Shown: in pieces, positions 10,045 to 21,737 of the stretch
Layout of the letters: each line of letters starts with the position of its first letter
Numbering within the stretch: the stretch's first letter is position 1
Assembly (NCBI GenBank): GCA_000442125.1
Contig: KE546971.1
Span: forward strand, 808,583 to 872,582
Length of the DNA: 64,000 nt
Origin: Opeltia flavorubescens
Lineage: Eukaryota > Ascomycota > Lecanoromycetes > Teloschistales > Teloschistaceae
Reading direction: 5' to 3'
Made by a program: the position numbers and the translations under genes
Notes under the pieces: model-generated
Told to the model about the DNA's origin: nothing
Seen by the model: only the letters and a program-made list of their open reading frames with translations
Databases searched by the model: none

Positions 10045-13000
10045 GTCCGTACCATTGAAGAGGTGAAATTATCAAGTCAGCCCAGCCGCATACGTATCTC
10101 GGTGCTATCGGGAAAGTAGAAATGGAACGACCGTTGGTTTTGTTATCCTTGCGGAATAGAAATCTAAAGAAAAAGAGCAATCGCGAGTATGACGGAGAAC
10201 AGAGAAGATTAGGCCCTTTGGGCCACGGAGCGTCTGTCTAGGGTTATGTAGGAGGTGTGGAAGTGTGCGAGTGGGCGCTTTGGGAATGAGCTTCCCAGCA
10301 ACGGGCCCAGATATCGTCGATTCTGAGGCCATCACGCTGCAGTTGCCGTGACGAGCCATTGGGCGGCAGATAGTCGGAACAGTTGGAGCTTCCGGAAGAT
10401 GCGTCCTCTCAGGAAGCTATGCCAGGGTAGCAGGATGTCGCAAAGTGCTCGAGCTGCAGCAAGTGCTCTCCAAGTGCAACGCCACAAACCTCGCTAGCGG
10501 CATCTGCGACAGGATGGATACCAATCATGGAGCTGCAGCCACCGAAGCTCCATGGTCCGTCGCTTCCTAACCGCCCGAGCTTGTTATTAACTGCAGCTTG
10601 TCTCTGGCCAATTGCAAGCCTCTCGCTTCCTCTTGGTGGTGCCAGTCATCCTTCTGTCATCCCTCGCAAAGTCTATTCTAGCCGTCTCTTTTTCCCTTAC
10701 GAGGACCCTTCCACCTGTCTAATCTTCGAAAGGCTCGGCTCGCGACGGGAGAGACACTCAGCCCACAAACTTTGCTCTGCACCACCACATCAACAGTTGC
10801 CTTGCCTTGTTTCACTTCCAGCCCGTAGCTGTTGTGCGACATCACTGATAGATCAAACGAAATCGGATATCTACAGAGGTCCCTATGTCTCAAGCGAACT
10901 GCAGGTCTTGAGCCAGGACCCACCGCTTATTCAATCGCTCCACTGATCTCGCCGAGGCTACAGCATCCTACATATTCAATACCGACCTCATGCGGGGACA
11001 GACAGTACATACTCCATGCTCTGCATTCCTAAAGTATACCAGCCCCGAAAACTCTGCTGTCACTGTCACAATCCATTTGCATGCCAACGGCCAATACATC
11101 GTACGTATGGTGCTGTGCAACTTGATTTGCGCTTCCAGCCGAACTCATCACAGGACAGTTTCCTGGTCTGGAATCGGATCAATCTTTGATGGGAGTCTAT
11201 GGTAGAAGTCTCGGCTCATACTGGATTTTGCCAGTGTCCTCTCACATATCGACCAACTTGATCTCACATGACTGAAATTTGATGCGCGGTCAGATCCTGA
11301 CTTGTGACCGTTGTTCAATCAGGAATTTAGACTGTATGTGACCGCAAATTGAAAAGAACATTTAGCGTAATGGAGCTTAGGATTGGCTACAAGGATAAAG
11401 ATCAGCCCGAGATGGCAGAGATCTTAAGTCTAAATCTATTGTACTTCATACGGGGTTTTGAGGGAACTAGACTTTTCCTAGGAATGACACCGAAATAATA
11501 ACTTGACACTTTATTGGATCTCTGCGACATGGCGCCTGGTAACTCTAGTATCTTATTACAACGACTTAGCCAGGGAACGAAAATGCAAAGGCAAGTCAAA
11601 TCTGAATTGATATATGATTAAAAATGTAAAGTACGGCCGTACCAAATGCAGTCGATATATGCAATGGGATCGATTACCATCACCTGCTACGACTTCCTCA
11701 GTTGCTAGTATTGAGGATCACAATTGGCAAGTATCCATTTGCGTCCTGACAGATGCACCACATGCCAACAGAGTCTTCGTTAACGGAGTATGAGCAGGAC
11801 TTGTTAGACTCCGGCCCGAAGAAGCTGTCGTTACTTCCTCATGTTCTCTGCTACTATTCGCTGTGATCGTGTGAGGATGGGGCTTTCTAGCTGTTATACG
11901 TGTCTCGACTTGATCGCTTTACCGTCCTCTCGAGATCACGGATCATGGTCACGAGGAGCTAGCTAATGAGATGGTAAGTGAAGTGCGCACGGTGTGGAGC
12001 TGAATGAGTGGGAAAACCTAATTAGCTTTGCTTTCCATTCTCCTGAAGAGCTTCTTAGCTCACTTTATTTTTGACTACTTCTCCACCTTTGGTAAATTTA
12101 GGTCCTGGCACAATGGCGTAGATGGCACGGTCGTCCCCTTTGGTGTGATAGAAGATAGCTAATTAGTGGCCTTGAGACCTGGCTCCCTGGTTCGCACATT
12201 ATGCATGCAATGCGGCTGGAATCACAATCCCCGCACTCGATAGACCCATCCTTCTTCCGACGGCACACTGCATCACTCTAATGTATAGCGGAACGAATCG
12301 AAGCGCTACTTGCCCTGTCACTTTGAATGCGCCAACGTTAGCTCCTTCATCCGCATGCTCTGACCGCCAGTCATTCTCTTTGACCTCAAGCCCGAGTAAA
12401 TATTGACTGCAAAATTAGCCAGAGTAAGCATCTTATCTCGCCGTTCCCTGGTCAGACTCCTGCCCCATCTATCCTCAAATGGCTGGTCAACATCTTGCTG
12501 TAGTGGGGAAATTGGAGATGAGCGAAAGAGGAAGGAAGTATGACGCCTGAAGCATCGCGACCCGATCCTCCCAACCTTGCCCATATCGGAGGGCTGTCAT
12601 TCGAAATCCGAGAGACCTTTCCTTTCAACCTGCAAAGCCAGTTTCCTGCTCGAACACGTTACACCACTCACTCTCGAGGTTATGCATGTACGGTTCGTTG
12701 TAAAACTGATGATGATGATGTTCAACTCGCTTCGTCTCTTCACGGGGAAGCAACGGCTTGGAGCATGGCTGCATTAGGACTCGACGGTGTGATGCACGAG
12801 GACGTTGAGATGTCGAACGGGACGATATGCACCGACGATAGCTAAGTTTGGTAGCCCCCCCGTTGGGAAACGTACCAGGGTGCCTTGCTTTGCCGGAGGA
12901 CCACATTGGGCGCGTCGACGCAAAAATAGGTCAACTTGTCTGTGAGTGGGTAAGAATACCCCTCTTTGCTTGCTTTAATGTGGAGAAATTAGCGGCCTTT

Positions 13001-13408
13001 CATTTCACACTGCTTGCCAATCGAAGTCCACCTTCTTGTCTTGCGAGCTGCCTCTACGCCATCCACTTCCCTGGGTCTCGTGGGAGTCCAGCCCACACGT
13101 ACAGCATGGTCAAGAATAGAATCGTGGCTTTCCCTGAACTAGCTCTATCTTTACTTATATTCAACAATGTCCATTATTATCTCTATTCAAGGCTTGTCAC
13201 GGCTGTCCGCGTCTACACTCCTCACCATCCTCACCTTCATTCTTCAGAGCCAGCTGGTCGGGCTTTGAATACTCCCTCCATTGCTTTCTTTAATTGCGAT
13301 CTGGTCTTGCTACCTTCCACTCACCGTCGTCAACCCCCATAATCCCCTCGTCGATCATCCTTTAATCCTACTGTTTCTACATCATCGCATTGGGTAATCC
13401 GGAGCTAA
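10045..13408. other. 3.4 kb intergenic region between divergent genes
   Basis: This is the longest gene-free stretch in the window. It separates the divergently transcribed SAM-PH gene and the Zn2Cys6 gene. I see no coding frame with believable codon use; frames such as 10527-10946 and 12848-13342 lie in C/T-rich leader-like DNA. A perfect 12-base palindrome, GTACGGCCGTAC, sits at 11631-11642, and a short GAT repeat at about 12709-12720. Upstream regions of this length are common for regulators, and a non-coding transcript cannot be excluded. Confidence 0.45.
11631..11642. promoter_or_regulatory. perfect palindrome GTACGGCCGTAC
   Basis: This 12-base perfect palindrome contains CGG and CCG half-sites back to back, the kind of symmetric element bound by Zn2Cys6 dimers. 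It lies 1.8 kb upstream of the Zn2Cys6 gene. Its role is inferred from symmetry alone. Confidence 0.25.
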
Positions 13409-15468
13409 ATGTCGACACAACCGCCAGCTCAGGCCAGCAAGGCTGCAGCAATGGTAGCTCCAAAAGCTACTCCACCAAAAGAAAAACCTTCACCAAGTAA
13501 AAATGCAGGAAAGATGCACAGACGATCACGTTCAGGTCAGTGCTTAGCTTCAATGGAAGATAAGTTCGCTGACTGACCTCAACAGGCTGTTTCACATGTC
13601 GACTTCGAAGAAAGAAGTGTGACGAGGGCAAAAATCAGTGTAGAGCATGCAAACACCTGGGGTTAAAATGCGAATATAAAAGGCCGATGTGGTGGAGTAA
13701 CAACGAACAACGAAAGCAGCAAAAAGAGACGATTAAAAACATCATCAAGCGCACCAAGCTTTCGGAGAAGACAGCGCAGATAGGTACAACAAACGCGGAA
13801 ACACCTCCAGGACTTTCACACTCGTTGCCCACATCTGCGACGTACTCCGAAGCGACAGCCCGCACCCGTGCCCCGTCAATCGAATCGCAGGAATCTCCTG
13901 GCTATGATTTCAATCAAGCGCCATTGTCCCACGACTATTACGACTTTCACCCCCATATTGTCTCGCCTCCTTATGACACGAATGCACACTTTCAACCATT
14001 TCCACCAACACCGTATGAAGTCGACATCAAAACTGAAAGACAAATGTACGTCAATGATGTTCCGACCAGGCGCGACTCGATGATATCAACTTTCAGCACA
14101 TATCAGCCTCCATCAAGCCATCCGACTCTTCCTTCATTCCCAGAAGATGAATGGATAAACGAGAGTATTTACGATACAGGAGACATGTTTAGCGCGGAAG
14201 AAGGGTTGGACTTTGATTTTTTCGATTTCTCACACGGTGCTCCACAAGCCTCGCAACAAGCTCTGATCCAGGTCGACGATTGCGACCGGCCCTTACTGGA
14301 TCATTTCATTGAAAACGTTCTACGACTGATATTTCCCATCCTCGAAGTCAACCAGCACGGCTCAGCGAGATCAGAAGTGATACTACCTGCGCTCGAGTCC
14401 AACAAATGCTACCTCCACTGTTGTCTCAGCATCTCGGCGATTCACCTAAAATCAACACGGGGACTCCAGGGCGAGCAGATCGATAGCGATATCCTACGAC
14501 ATCGATACGCAACCATTGCCGAGCTTTGCGAGGCTCTAAAGCTTGACACGAACCACTTACACATACTAGAGGCAACGTTGGGAATGATATTCTTTCAATG
14601 CTCTGTGGGTCGTCCGGACGACGCTCTTCCAGATATCTCTTGGCACCAGCACTTCCAAGCTGCAATCAGCCTTATCAGGAAGTTAGAACTGCCGCACGCA
14701 ATGGTTCATGACAACAATGCCAGGATACATCCTCCATTCAATATGACACTTGCCTCATGGATCGACATCCTCGGTGCAACAATGCTCGGGCGGTCTCCGC
14801 AGTTCGCTGATACTTACCGGGAAAAGAACCAGAGCGGATCTACTTCAGGCCTATGTGAACTCATGGGCTGTGAAGACAGCATGATGTATCTTATTTCTGA
14901 GATCGCTTGCCTGGACGCGCTCAAGTTGGCCAACGGAATCAATGATATGCAGCTGTGCCAGCTGATCGGGTCCTTGGGACAATCTCTGGACACGACAGAG
15001 GTCCCTCCAGAGTCTTTGACTTGGCCATACTCTTCCACAGGCGCAATACGGCCGAAGCAGCTGTCACGTAATATGACCGCCGTTTTCCGGCTTGCCGCCC
15101 GAATCTACTTGTGTAGCCTAGTTCCCCATCAGACCAAGGACGACCCAACGCTACAAAGCCTCGTTGACCGCTTCACTGGATGCTTAAATTTGATCCCTCA
15201 CGGACCCGACGGATTCGATAAGTCGATTGTGTGGCCGCTGCTCATCGCGGGCTCACAAAGTACGGCCGACTCGATTTTCCGGCAAGCCTTGGCAAGTCGT
15301 ATAGCGAGCTTGGGTGAACATGCAGAATTCGGCAGTTTTGGTCGGATGGTACGCCTGCTTCAGGAAGTGTGGCGTCAATCAGACGAAGTTGACCGAAGAG
15401 AGAGCGGACAGAACGTCCACTGGCGGGACGTGATGCAGCAAAAGGGCTGGGACTTCTTGCTTATATGA
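13409..15468 (+). CDS. Zn2Cys6 transcription factor with fungal-specific regulatory domain
   Basis: Two exons, 13409-13535 and 13586-15468, encode 669 residues; the intron 13536-13585 (GTCAGT ... AACAG, branch CTGAC) splits the glycine just before the zinc cluster. The cluster begins CFTCRLRRKKCDEG and ends CRACKHLGLKC, giving the six cysteines of a GAL4-type binuclear zinc domain at residues 44-71. A basic linker (RPMWWSNNEQRKQQKETIKN) follows. Residues about 220-660 are helical and match the Fungal_trans_2 type of middle domain. The layout and linker recall Acr-2/Uga3-like regulators of Neurospora and Aspergillus, but I hold that identity at low confidence. It should act in the nucleus on CGG-containing sites. 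No enzyme cluster lies next to it, so its targets are unknown. Confidence 0.92.
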
Positions 15469-16189
15469 TACGGCAGTCTTGACGACTGTCCATGTTCGCA
15501 AGGGTCATATTCCCATAATACGCTAAGCATCCTGGTCCATTCGCTCTCTTCTCCCCTGGCTGCAGGCTTCTTATACAGCTGGTGCTCTTCAGGGACTAAT
15601 GCTACGGGAAGATTCATGGGACGCGCAGGTTGAAGGTGACGGCCAGTTCTTTTAACGTTTATATACCCCATCTCAACACTTTTGTAGTTGCATAGCCTGG
15701 ATTTTGGATGCAAGGAGTCTGGGTACGGCAGCCTTGAGGTCGAGTGTATCCCTCCTGGCGTCAATGTCTAGTTGACCTCTAGAATAGAAAGATCCAAGAT
15801 ACCACGCGCAGCACGAGGTATTGTATTAAATATTAAAACAATAAACATATATATATATTCCTCCCACTAGCAAATTTGTCTATTTCTCATAACGACTTAT
15901 CGACCCACCACAGTGGAATCGTAGTTGAGCCTGTCCATGACTTGGCGCGATTTTCTTCCTCCTTTCCTTGGCGACAAGGTACGCCATCCCTATAATGGAT
16001 CTAGGTATCCATGGTGGCAACGGGCGCCTCCGCTATCCGACTCGTTCCTCTTGTGATCGTACATGATACCGTCGTTCGCTTAGTCTTCTTTTCTCCGTCA
16101 AGCTTGACCAGGATATCTAACACGGTCTCAATGTACATTTCGCAATTCATGCTGAAATCTCTTCGCACAGCCCGAGTACTGTGGCCACC
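15469..16189. other. intergenic region upstream of Moco sulfurase
   Basis: This holds the 3' UTR of the Zn2Cys6 gene and the promoter of the next gene. An AT-rich tract with (AT) repeats lies at about 15845-15860. No gene is seen. Confidence 0.5.
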
Positions 16190-18789
16190 ATGAAGGAAGA
16201 AATTCGAGCGGAATACCCAGAGAAGGAGAGCAAACGCTGCTACAATGAAAAGGTTGATGAGATACGGAAAGATGAGTACCCAATGCTCTTGGGTAGGTGA
16301 CCCTTTGCTCTATCCTGCACTGTTTTGACACAAGGCGCCCAGACACCGTCTACCTTGATCATGCTGGCACCACGCCATATCCCAAATCCCTGATCGAACG
16401 ATCATCGAGCGACCTGATACATAATCTCTTTGGCAATCCTCACTCCATTTCTTCATCGTCACAGCTGTCGAGTCGGAGGATCGAGGACGTACGATTGCGA
16501 GCGCTCCGGTTCCTCGGTGCAAATCCAGACGACTTTGACCTAGTTTTTGTCTCCAATGCTACCGCTGGACTGAAGCTGGTAGCAGAGTGTATCAGGGAAC
16601 AGGACGGAGGTTTCTGGTACGGCTATCACAGGGATGCGCATACCAGCTTGGTCGGGGTACGGGAATATGCGGCAGAACACCACTGCTTCAAGGATGACAA
16701 AGACGTTGAGCTATGGTTGCAGTCAGATCCTCGAGGCAGGCGGGTAGGACTCTTTGCCTATCCAGCGCAGTCGAATCTGAATGGTCGACGGTTGCCATTG
16801 TCATGGCCAGGCCGCCTTCGTTCTTGCCAATCGTCTCTTCCACACGTCTATTCTCTCCTTGACGCTGCTGCTTTTGGCTCAACTTCCCCACTTAACCTTG
16901 GCGGAGCCTCTCAAGCTCCTGATTTCACAATCCTTAGCTTCTACAAGATCTTTGGGTTTCCAGACCTCGGCGCTTTGGTTGTTCGAAAAGCTTCGAGTCT
17001 ACCATTAAGTCGCCGAAGGTACTTTGGCGGGGGGACTGTCGAGATGGTGACTTGCACAATGGATAGCTGGCATATCAGGAAGCAGAACTCTTTGCATGAA
17101 CAACTAGAAGACGGCACTCTCCCAATCCATAGTATCATTGCTCTTGGTAGTGCCTTTGAGGTACATGAGAAGCTATTCCTCTCTCTCGAATGCGTTTCTT
17201 CTCACACCTCCTTCCTCGCTAGTCAATTGTACAAAGGCCTCTCGTCTTTACGTCACGCAAATGGTCTGCCGGTCTGTGTTGTATATAAAGATCCAAGCTC
17301 GTCCTACGAAGACCCTCGGACTCAAGGCCCAATCATTGCACTGAACCTCTGCAACAGTAAAGGAGATTGGATCAGTAACGCAGAAGTCGAGAAATTAGCC
17401 ATGATTCGGAACATCCACTTGAGGACTGGCGGTGTCTGCAATCCTGGAGGCATTGCGTCTTACCTGGACTTGGCTCCTTGGGAAATGAAGCGCAATTTCT
17501 CAGCCGGACAAAGGTGTGGCAACGAGGACGACGTACTAGGTGGGAAACCAACGGGCGTCATTAGGCTAAGTCTAGGTGCGATGAGCAACATGCATGATAT
17601 CACAGCGTTTGTCTGCTTCGTCGAAGAATTCTTCGTCGAGTACCGACACAGCCCGGAACCCACCGCAAGTGTCACTCGCATCGATCCAGACTTCTATATT
17701 GAGGCTCTTACCATCTTCCCCATCAAAAGTTGCAGTGGATGGCAAATACCATCTTCCCAGACATGGGAAGTCAAATCAGTAGGTCTAGCTTGGGACCGAG
17801 AATGGTGTCTGGTCCACCTAGGCACCCGCGCAGCACTGAGCCAAAAACGAATCCCACGCATGGCCCTGCTGCGTCCAAGTCTCGATCTCGAAAGCGGTCA
17901 TCTACGTATCTGCTACGACGGCCGACTCCCTCCTTCAGCACAAAAGGAGATCTCAATCCCACTCTCCGCCGAGACAACCCCGTCATTACATGATCCCTCC
18001 AGCCAAAGCATAAAAACATGCTCTCAATCCCGCGTCTGCGGCGACTTCATCTCAGCCTTCACATACGATTCCCCACACATCGCAGCTTTCTTCACGGCTG
18101 CCCTCTCCACCCCCTGCACCCTCGCCCGTTTTCCCCCATGTCTGTCGACCCGCCACAGTAAACTCCACAGCCAGGATCTATACCGCCAATCTGTATCCAC
18201 TTCCTCTTCAACAACAAAATTGCAACCCATACCCGGCGCCTTCCCACCTACGCCTCCACCGTCTCCTCCTTCTTACGTCCATCCCATCCTCCTCGCTAAC
18301 GAATCCCCCATTTTGGCCATTTCTCGCTCCAGCTTGAACCACCTCAATGCGCTTATCCCCAAGACTCCAGCCCCAGCGTCCGTCTTCCGCGCGAATATTA
18401 TACTCGCGCAGATAGGTCCGGGGTCTGAACGTCCCTATGATGAAGACTCCTGGAGCGGGCTTCGCGTGCAGGGTGCTCATGCTGCTTCAAGCCCAATCTC
18501 GGGTAATGATGATGTTGATGATCATATCAATGAGGGAGCAATAACTGAACTTGATGTCCTCGGTCCATGCCGTAGGTGTCAGATGATATGTGTCGATCAG
18601 ACAACTGCAGAAAGAAGGGAGGAGCCTTTTGTGACGCTGGCAAAGACAAGGAGGAAGGAAGGGGAGGGCAACAAGGTTTTTTTCGGGGTACATTGTTCGC
18701 TTGCGCCAAGGGATGTAGGTGGTGATAAGGGGGTGACCGTTCGGGTGGGTGACAGGGTGATTCCCGTAAGGCACGTTGAGGAGAATTAG
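16190..18789 (+). CDS. hxB: molybdenum cofactor sulfurase
   Basis: Exons 16190-16292 and 16343-18789 encode 849 residues. The ATG at 16190 has a perfect GCCACC context, and the intron (16293-16342, donor GTAGGT, acceptor CCAG) keeps phase, giving EYPMLLDTVYLDHAGTTPY. The N-terminal half is a class V, NifS-like, PLP-dependent cysteine desulfurase; the PLP lysine is in ILSFYKIFGFPDLGA and the sulfur-accepting cysteine in LRTGGVCNPGG. The C-terminal part carries the MOSC beta-barrel (YIEALTIFPIKSCSGWQI) and MOSC domain (VFRANIILAQ, GPCRRCQMICVDQ). The enzyme replaces an oxo group of the molybdenum cofactor by sulfur, activating xanthine dehydrogenase and aldehyde oxidase in the cytosol. The A. 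nidulans orthologue is HxB. The length matches the family. It is convergent with ornithine decarboxylase, with 261 bases between stop codons. Confidence 0.95.
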
Positions 18790-19050
18790 TGAGGGTCCAT
18801 CTATGCTACGTAATATCAGCATCGCAAAGCAAAATGCAATTTGAAATATCTATCTTGCTGTCTATCAACTTTTTTTCTTCTCCTGCTCGTCCATTACCGT
18901 TTCAAAGTAATCTACCACACTCGACGAAAGTAAGCAAATTAAGCCATGCCATTCTATGTCTCCGTATAGGAGACAACATCAATACGGCCACCTGGAAGGA
19001 TCGCTTGCACCTCCCTCAAACGCTCAGAAACAAGCCGCCAGTATGCTCTA

Positions 19051-20417
19051 TTAGTTTTGATAGCCCAGTAAAGCAGATGCCCCGGGCTCGCTCGAGATAT
19101 AGATAACCTCATGGTTATCAGTGAAGCCGTTGAACTTCGTGGCAGAGCATTTCGTATACGCTCCCATGTCCTCAAAATACAGCCAGTCACCTACGTCCAA
19201 AACCCCGTGCAGGGTACAAGCCCCGGAGATGAGATCAATTCCATCGCAGGAAGGGCCCCAGATGGAATAATCGATAAGTTGGTCAGCCTTACTGTCCCCA
19301 TTCTTACTTAAAACACGCGGGCTTGGGTTTTGGTGGTCGAAGATAATACTGGAAAAATTGCCATAGACACCATCATTCAGATACAACATGTACGAGGTTA
19401 GAAGAGAGGTCGGGTCTTGGATGTCTCGACGAGCAATGATATTGCAAGCCAGGGTAAAGGCGGAGGATACGTAGTAGCGTCCTGGCTCGCCTATAATCCG
19501 GACGCTGGAAGGGAAATATTCATCCAGAGCCTCGCTCAGGACATGTGCCATGGTCTCAAACGTGTCTCCCGAAAATCCACCGCCGACATCGAGTGTTTTG
19601 AGCTCGAAGCCAACACTGACGGCTTGATCGAAGACAACTCTAGAGTCCTGGACAGCTTTCGTGAATGATTGGGGGTCTGAGGCTCCCGAACCAACATGAA
19701 AGCTGACGCCCACCACGTTCAAGTCTAGGTCCTTAGCGAGCTGCAATAGTTCTTTGGTGCTATCAAGTGATGCGCCAAATTTGAGGCTCAATCGGCAGAG
19801 GCTTGAGGAGTCGTCAGTTAAAATGCGCAGGAATAGTTCTGCGTCAGGAAAATGGGCTTTCGTCTTGTACAGCTCATCTGCGTTGTCGAAAGTCATTTGC
19901 TTGACGCCATGCTGAGCTGCATAGCGAACGTAGGATTTGGTCTTGCATGGTTGGGCGTAGATTATGCGTGATGGATCTACGCCCAATGCGAGGACTTGCT
20001 CGATCTCCGCCTTTGAAGCACAGTCGAATCCGGTTCCTAATGCTGCAAGGAGCCGCAGTACCTCGGCGTCGGGATTGCATTTCACGGCTACAACACATCA
20101 GTGGTGCTGCTTTGGCGGGGTTATCTGTAGAGCCTCAACTGACCATAGTGGGGTTTGACCCTCTTCAGATTTGTCTTCCATCTCAAATGTTGGCGGTATA
20201 CCTCGCCCACATCAGCCACAAAAAAGGCATCTTCCTCCCCAGGACTGCAACCATCCGTATCAATCTCCTCAACATGATGCTTCAGCGCATTTTGAACCAA
20301 CACTTTGCCGTGTTTAACGCCATCACGAACTTCATGGTTGATAAAAAGATCTCTGCCGAGCTGAGTATTTGCATATGCATCGTTGGTAGTTGTCAGGGCC
20401 GATGGTGCCATAACCAT
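19051..20417 (-). CDS. spe1: ornithine decarboxylase
   Basis: Exons 20417-20144 and 20087-19051 (intron 20088-20143, GTCAGT ... TTGTAG) encode 436 residues, the usual fungal length. The start MVMAPSALTTT matches the family's usual N terminus. PLP and catalytic landmarks are complete: the Schiff-base lysine in PHYAVKCNPD (the codon for A spans the intron), FHVGSGASD, the glycine loop LDVGGGFSGD, the phosphate-binding GEPGRYY, YLNDGVYGNF, and the active-site cysteine in WGPSCDGIDLI. The enzyme makes putrescine from ornithine, the first and limiting step of polyamine synthesis in the cytosol. In Neurospora, the spe-1 gene is regulated by polyamines through promoter, 5' leader and 3' elements. 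Here an unusual reading frame lies 50 bases upstream (see 20468-20947). Confidence 0.96.
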
Positions 20418-20467
20418 GCAGAAACTGCAGGTGATATGATTAAAACAGAGTGAAGAAGTGGCTCGTG

Positions 20468-20947
20468 TTAGGGAGGCTTGAAGACGTCTGATGCAAAGCT
20501 TGATGGTCGAGGCCTTCCGGACTCTTCCTCGTGAAGAGGAAGAACCACTAGAGACTTCCTATGCGGCAGCTGAGGTGTCGAGGCTATCAACGGGTTGTCT
20601 GCGGACAAATCGAACAGNACAGAAGTGCTTTCGTTATCAGGCTTCAGCAGGAGGTGGAAGATTGTTAAGGATATCTCGGTGAGGGCGTGTGGAGGGATCT
20701 TGAAGAGAAATTTGGGTCAAGGCCGGAGTATCCGTGATGAAAGGCGGAACCTTTGGAGGCACCAAAGGTGGTAACGGGTAATAATATGATGATCAAAAGT
20801 TGTCCTGGAAAGAGATGAGTCAACAGCGGACAGAGTGACAAATATCTGAGCGAATTGAATAAAAGAGAGGCAAAGGGCGACAGAGGGCGATGGAGGGGCA
20901 CGACAACGTACGCTGGGGCTTTGCACAGGCTTAGGGGTTTCGGTCAT
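20468..20947 (-). CDS. candidate upstream reading frame in the ornithine decarboxylase leader, needs +1 shift
   Basis: ATG 20947 opens 12 codons (MTETPKPVQSPS), followed by a strong GTACGT donor at 20911. Splicing to the AG ending at 20751 keeps phase and gives VPPFITDTPALTQIS and a Pro-rich stretch ending LPPPAEA at a TGA (20639-20637). Splicing instead to the stronger TTTCCAG at 20805 stops after three codons. Past the TGA, the +1 frame reads on as DNESTSVLFDLSADNPLIAS and further to FASDVFKPP and a TAA at 20470-20468, 50 bases before the decarboxylase ATG. Both halves look like coding sequence. The join GCC-UGA-U resembles +1 frameshift sites of antizyme mRNAs, but the conserved antizyme domain is absent. 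A single-base assembly error is an alternative; an N lies at 20618, inside the second half. Confidence 0.4.
20618..20618. other. isolated ambiguous base N
   Basis: A single N lies in the upstream frame of the ornithine decarboxylase leader. Others are at 31425, 36176, 47563 and 55046. They mark consensus uncertainty, not gaps. Confidence 0.95.
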
Positions 20948-21737
20948 GGATTCAGTGAAGGGTTTTTAGGCGGTCGAGCTTAGTGGAATGTTCTGCAGGT
21001 TGTAATTGCGTGAACCAGGTAGAAGTGTGAGATGTTCTGCAGGTGGGTTGAAAATGTGTGGTGCGCGTTATTTTTGACAAGAAGCAGACCGCTCCAACCG
21101 ATGACGCTTTCGGCCGTTTTAGGTTCTAATTAGGGCTTCTTCAAGGCAGACTCACTTATCTTCATGTGATAATGAACACCCGAAGGATATTCAAGACGAT
21201 GCTGATGGTTGACTCATGAAATTGCAGCGTGCATTCGCGCATGGTTTAAGCCACTCATCATGAGGTACCCAAGCGAGAAAACTGTTCACGTCGACCGCTC
21301 TATTGCGGTACATGGATACCTAAACAGGCGAACAACATACATACGGTATGCAAGTCACTCGTCGAAATCCGGCTCTCATGCAGCCGCCGCATTTATATCC
21401 TTATCTGTCCACCCTTTGGCACCTGATGCTAGCTTCCTGGATGACTGTCAGCGGCGGGCGAGAACCAGGAGCACAGCACGAACCGCAGTCAACACGTCAC
21501 CCATCTTACTCCCCACAGAAGCCTAGACGGAAGATTGATGCGTGATGAGAGCCGTCCGCAGCAGATCCGATCGTTCTGAGAGCTCGGTGGCCTGGATACA
21601 TGAGGGACATAGGTACGCGCGTTGTCGAAGATCCACGTTGCTATTGCGCAGCCATGCACGTGGGCAAGGAATGAGTACTCCTCGGGTGGTGTGTAATGGT
21701 TGAGTGGATCTGTCTTTCCACTTTGGTGCTATATCGA
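20948..21737. other. intergenic region upstream of the decarboxylase leader
   Basis: This 790 bases separates the decarboxylase leader from the 3' end of the methyltransferase gene on the same strand. No gene is seen. A 16-base sequence, GTGAGATGTTCTGCAG with its flanks at about 20991-21042, repeats the word TGTTCTGCAGGT twice. Confidence 0.45.

Noticed and set aside
10527-10946. Open frame of 139 codons on the plus strand
   Set aside because: Composition-biased Ser/Leu/Pro-rich translation of C/T-rich non-coding DNA, with no family resemblance.
13409-18789. A secondary-metabolite or nitrogen-assimilation cluster around the Zn2Cys6 gene and hxB
   Set aside because: The neighbours are housekeeping genes with separate promoters, and no cluster enzyme is present.
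20468-20947. An antizyme gene upstream of ornithine decarboxylase
   Set aside because: The shift-site context is suggestive, but the product lacks the conserved C-terminal antizyme domain, so I do not call it antizyme.
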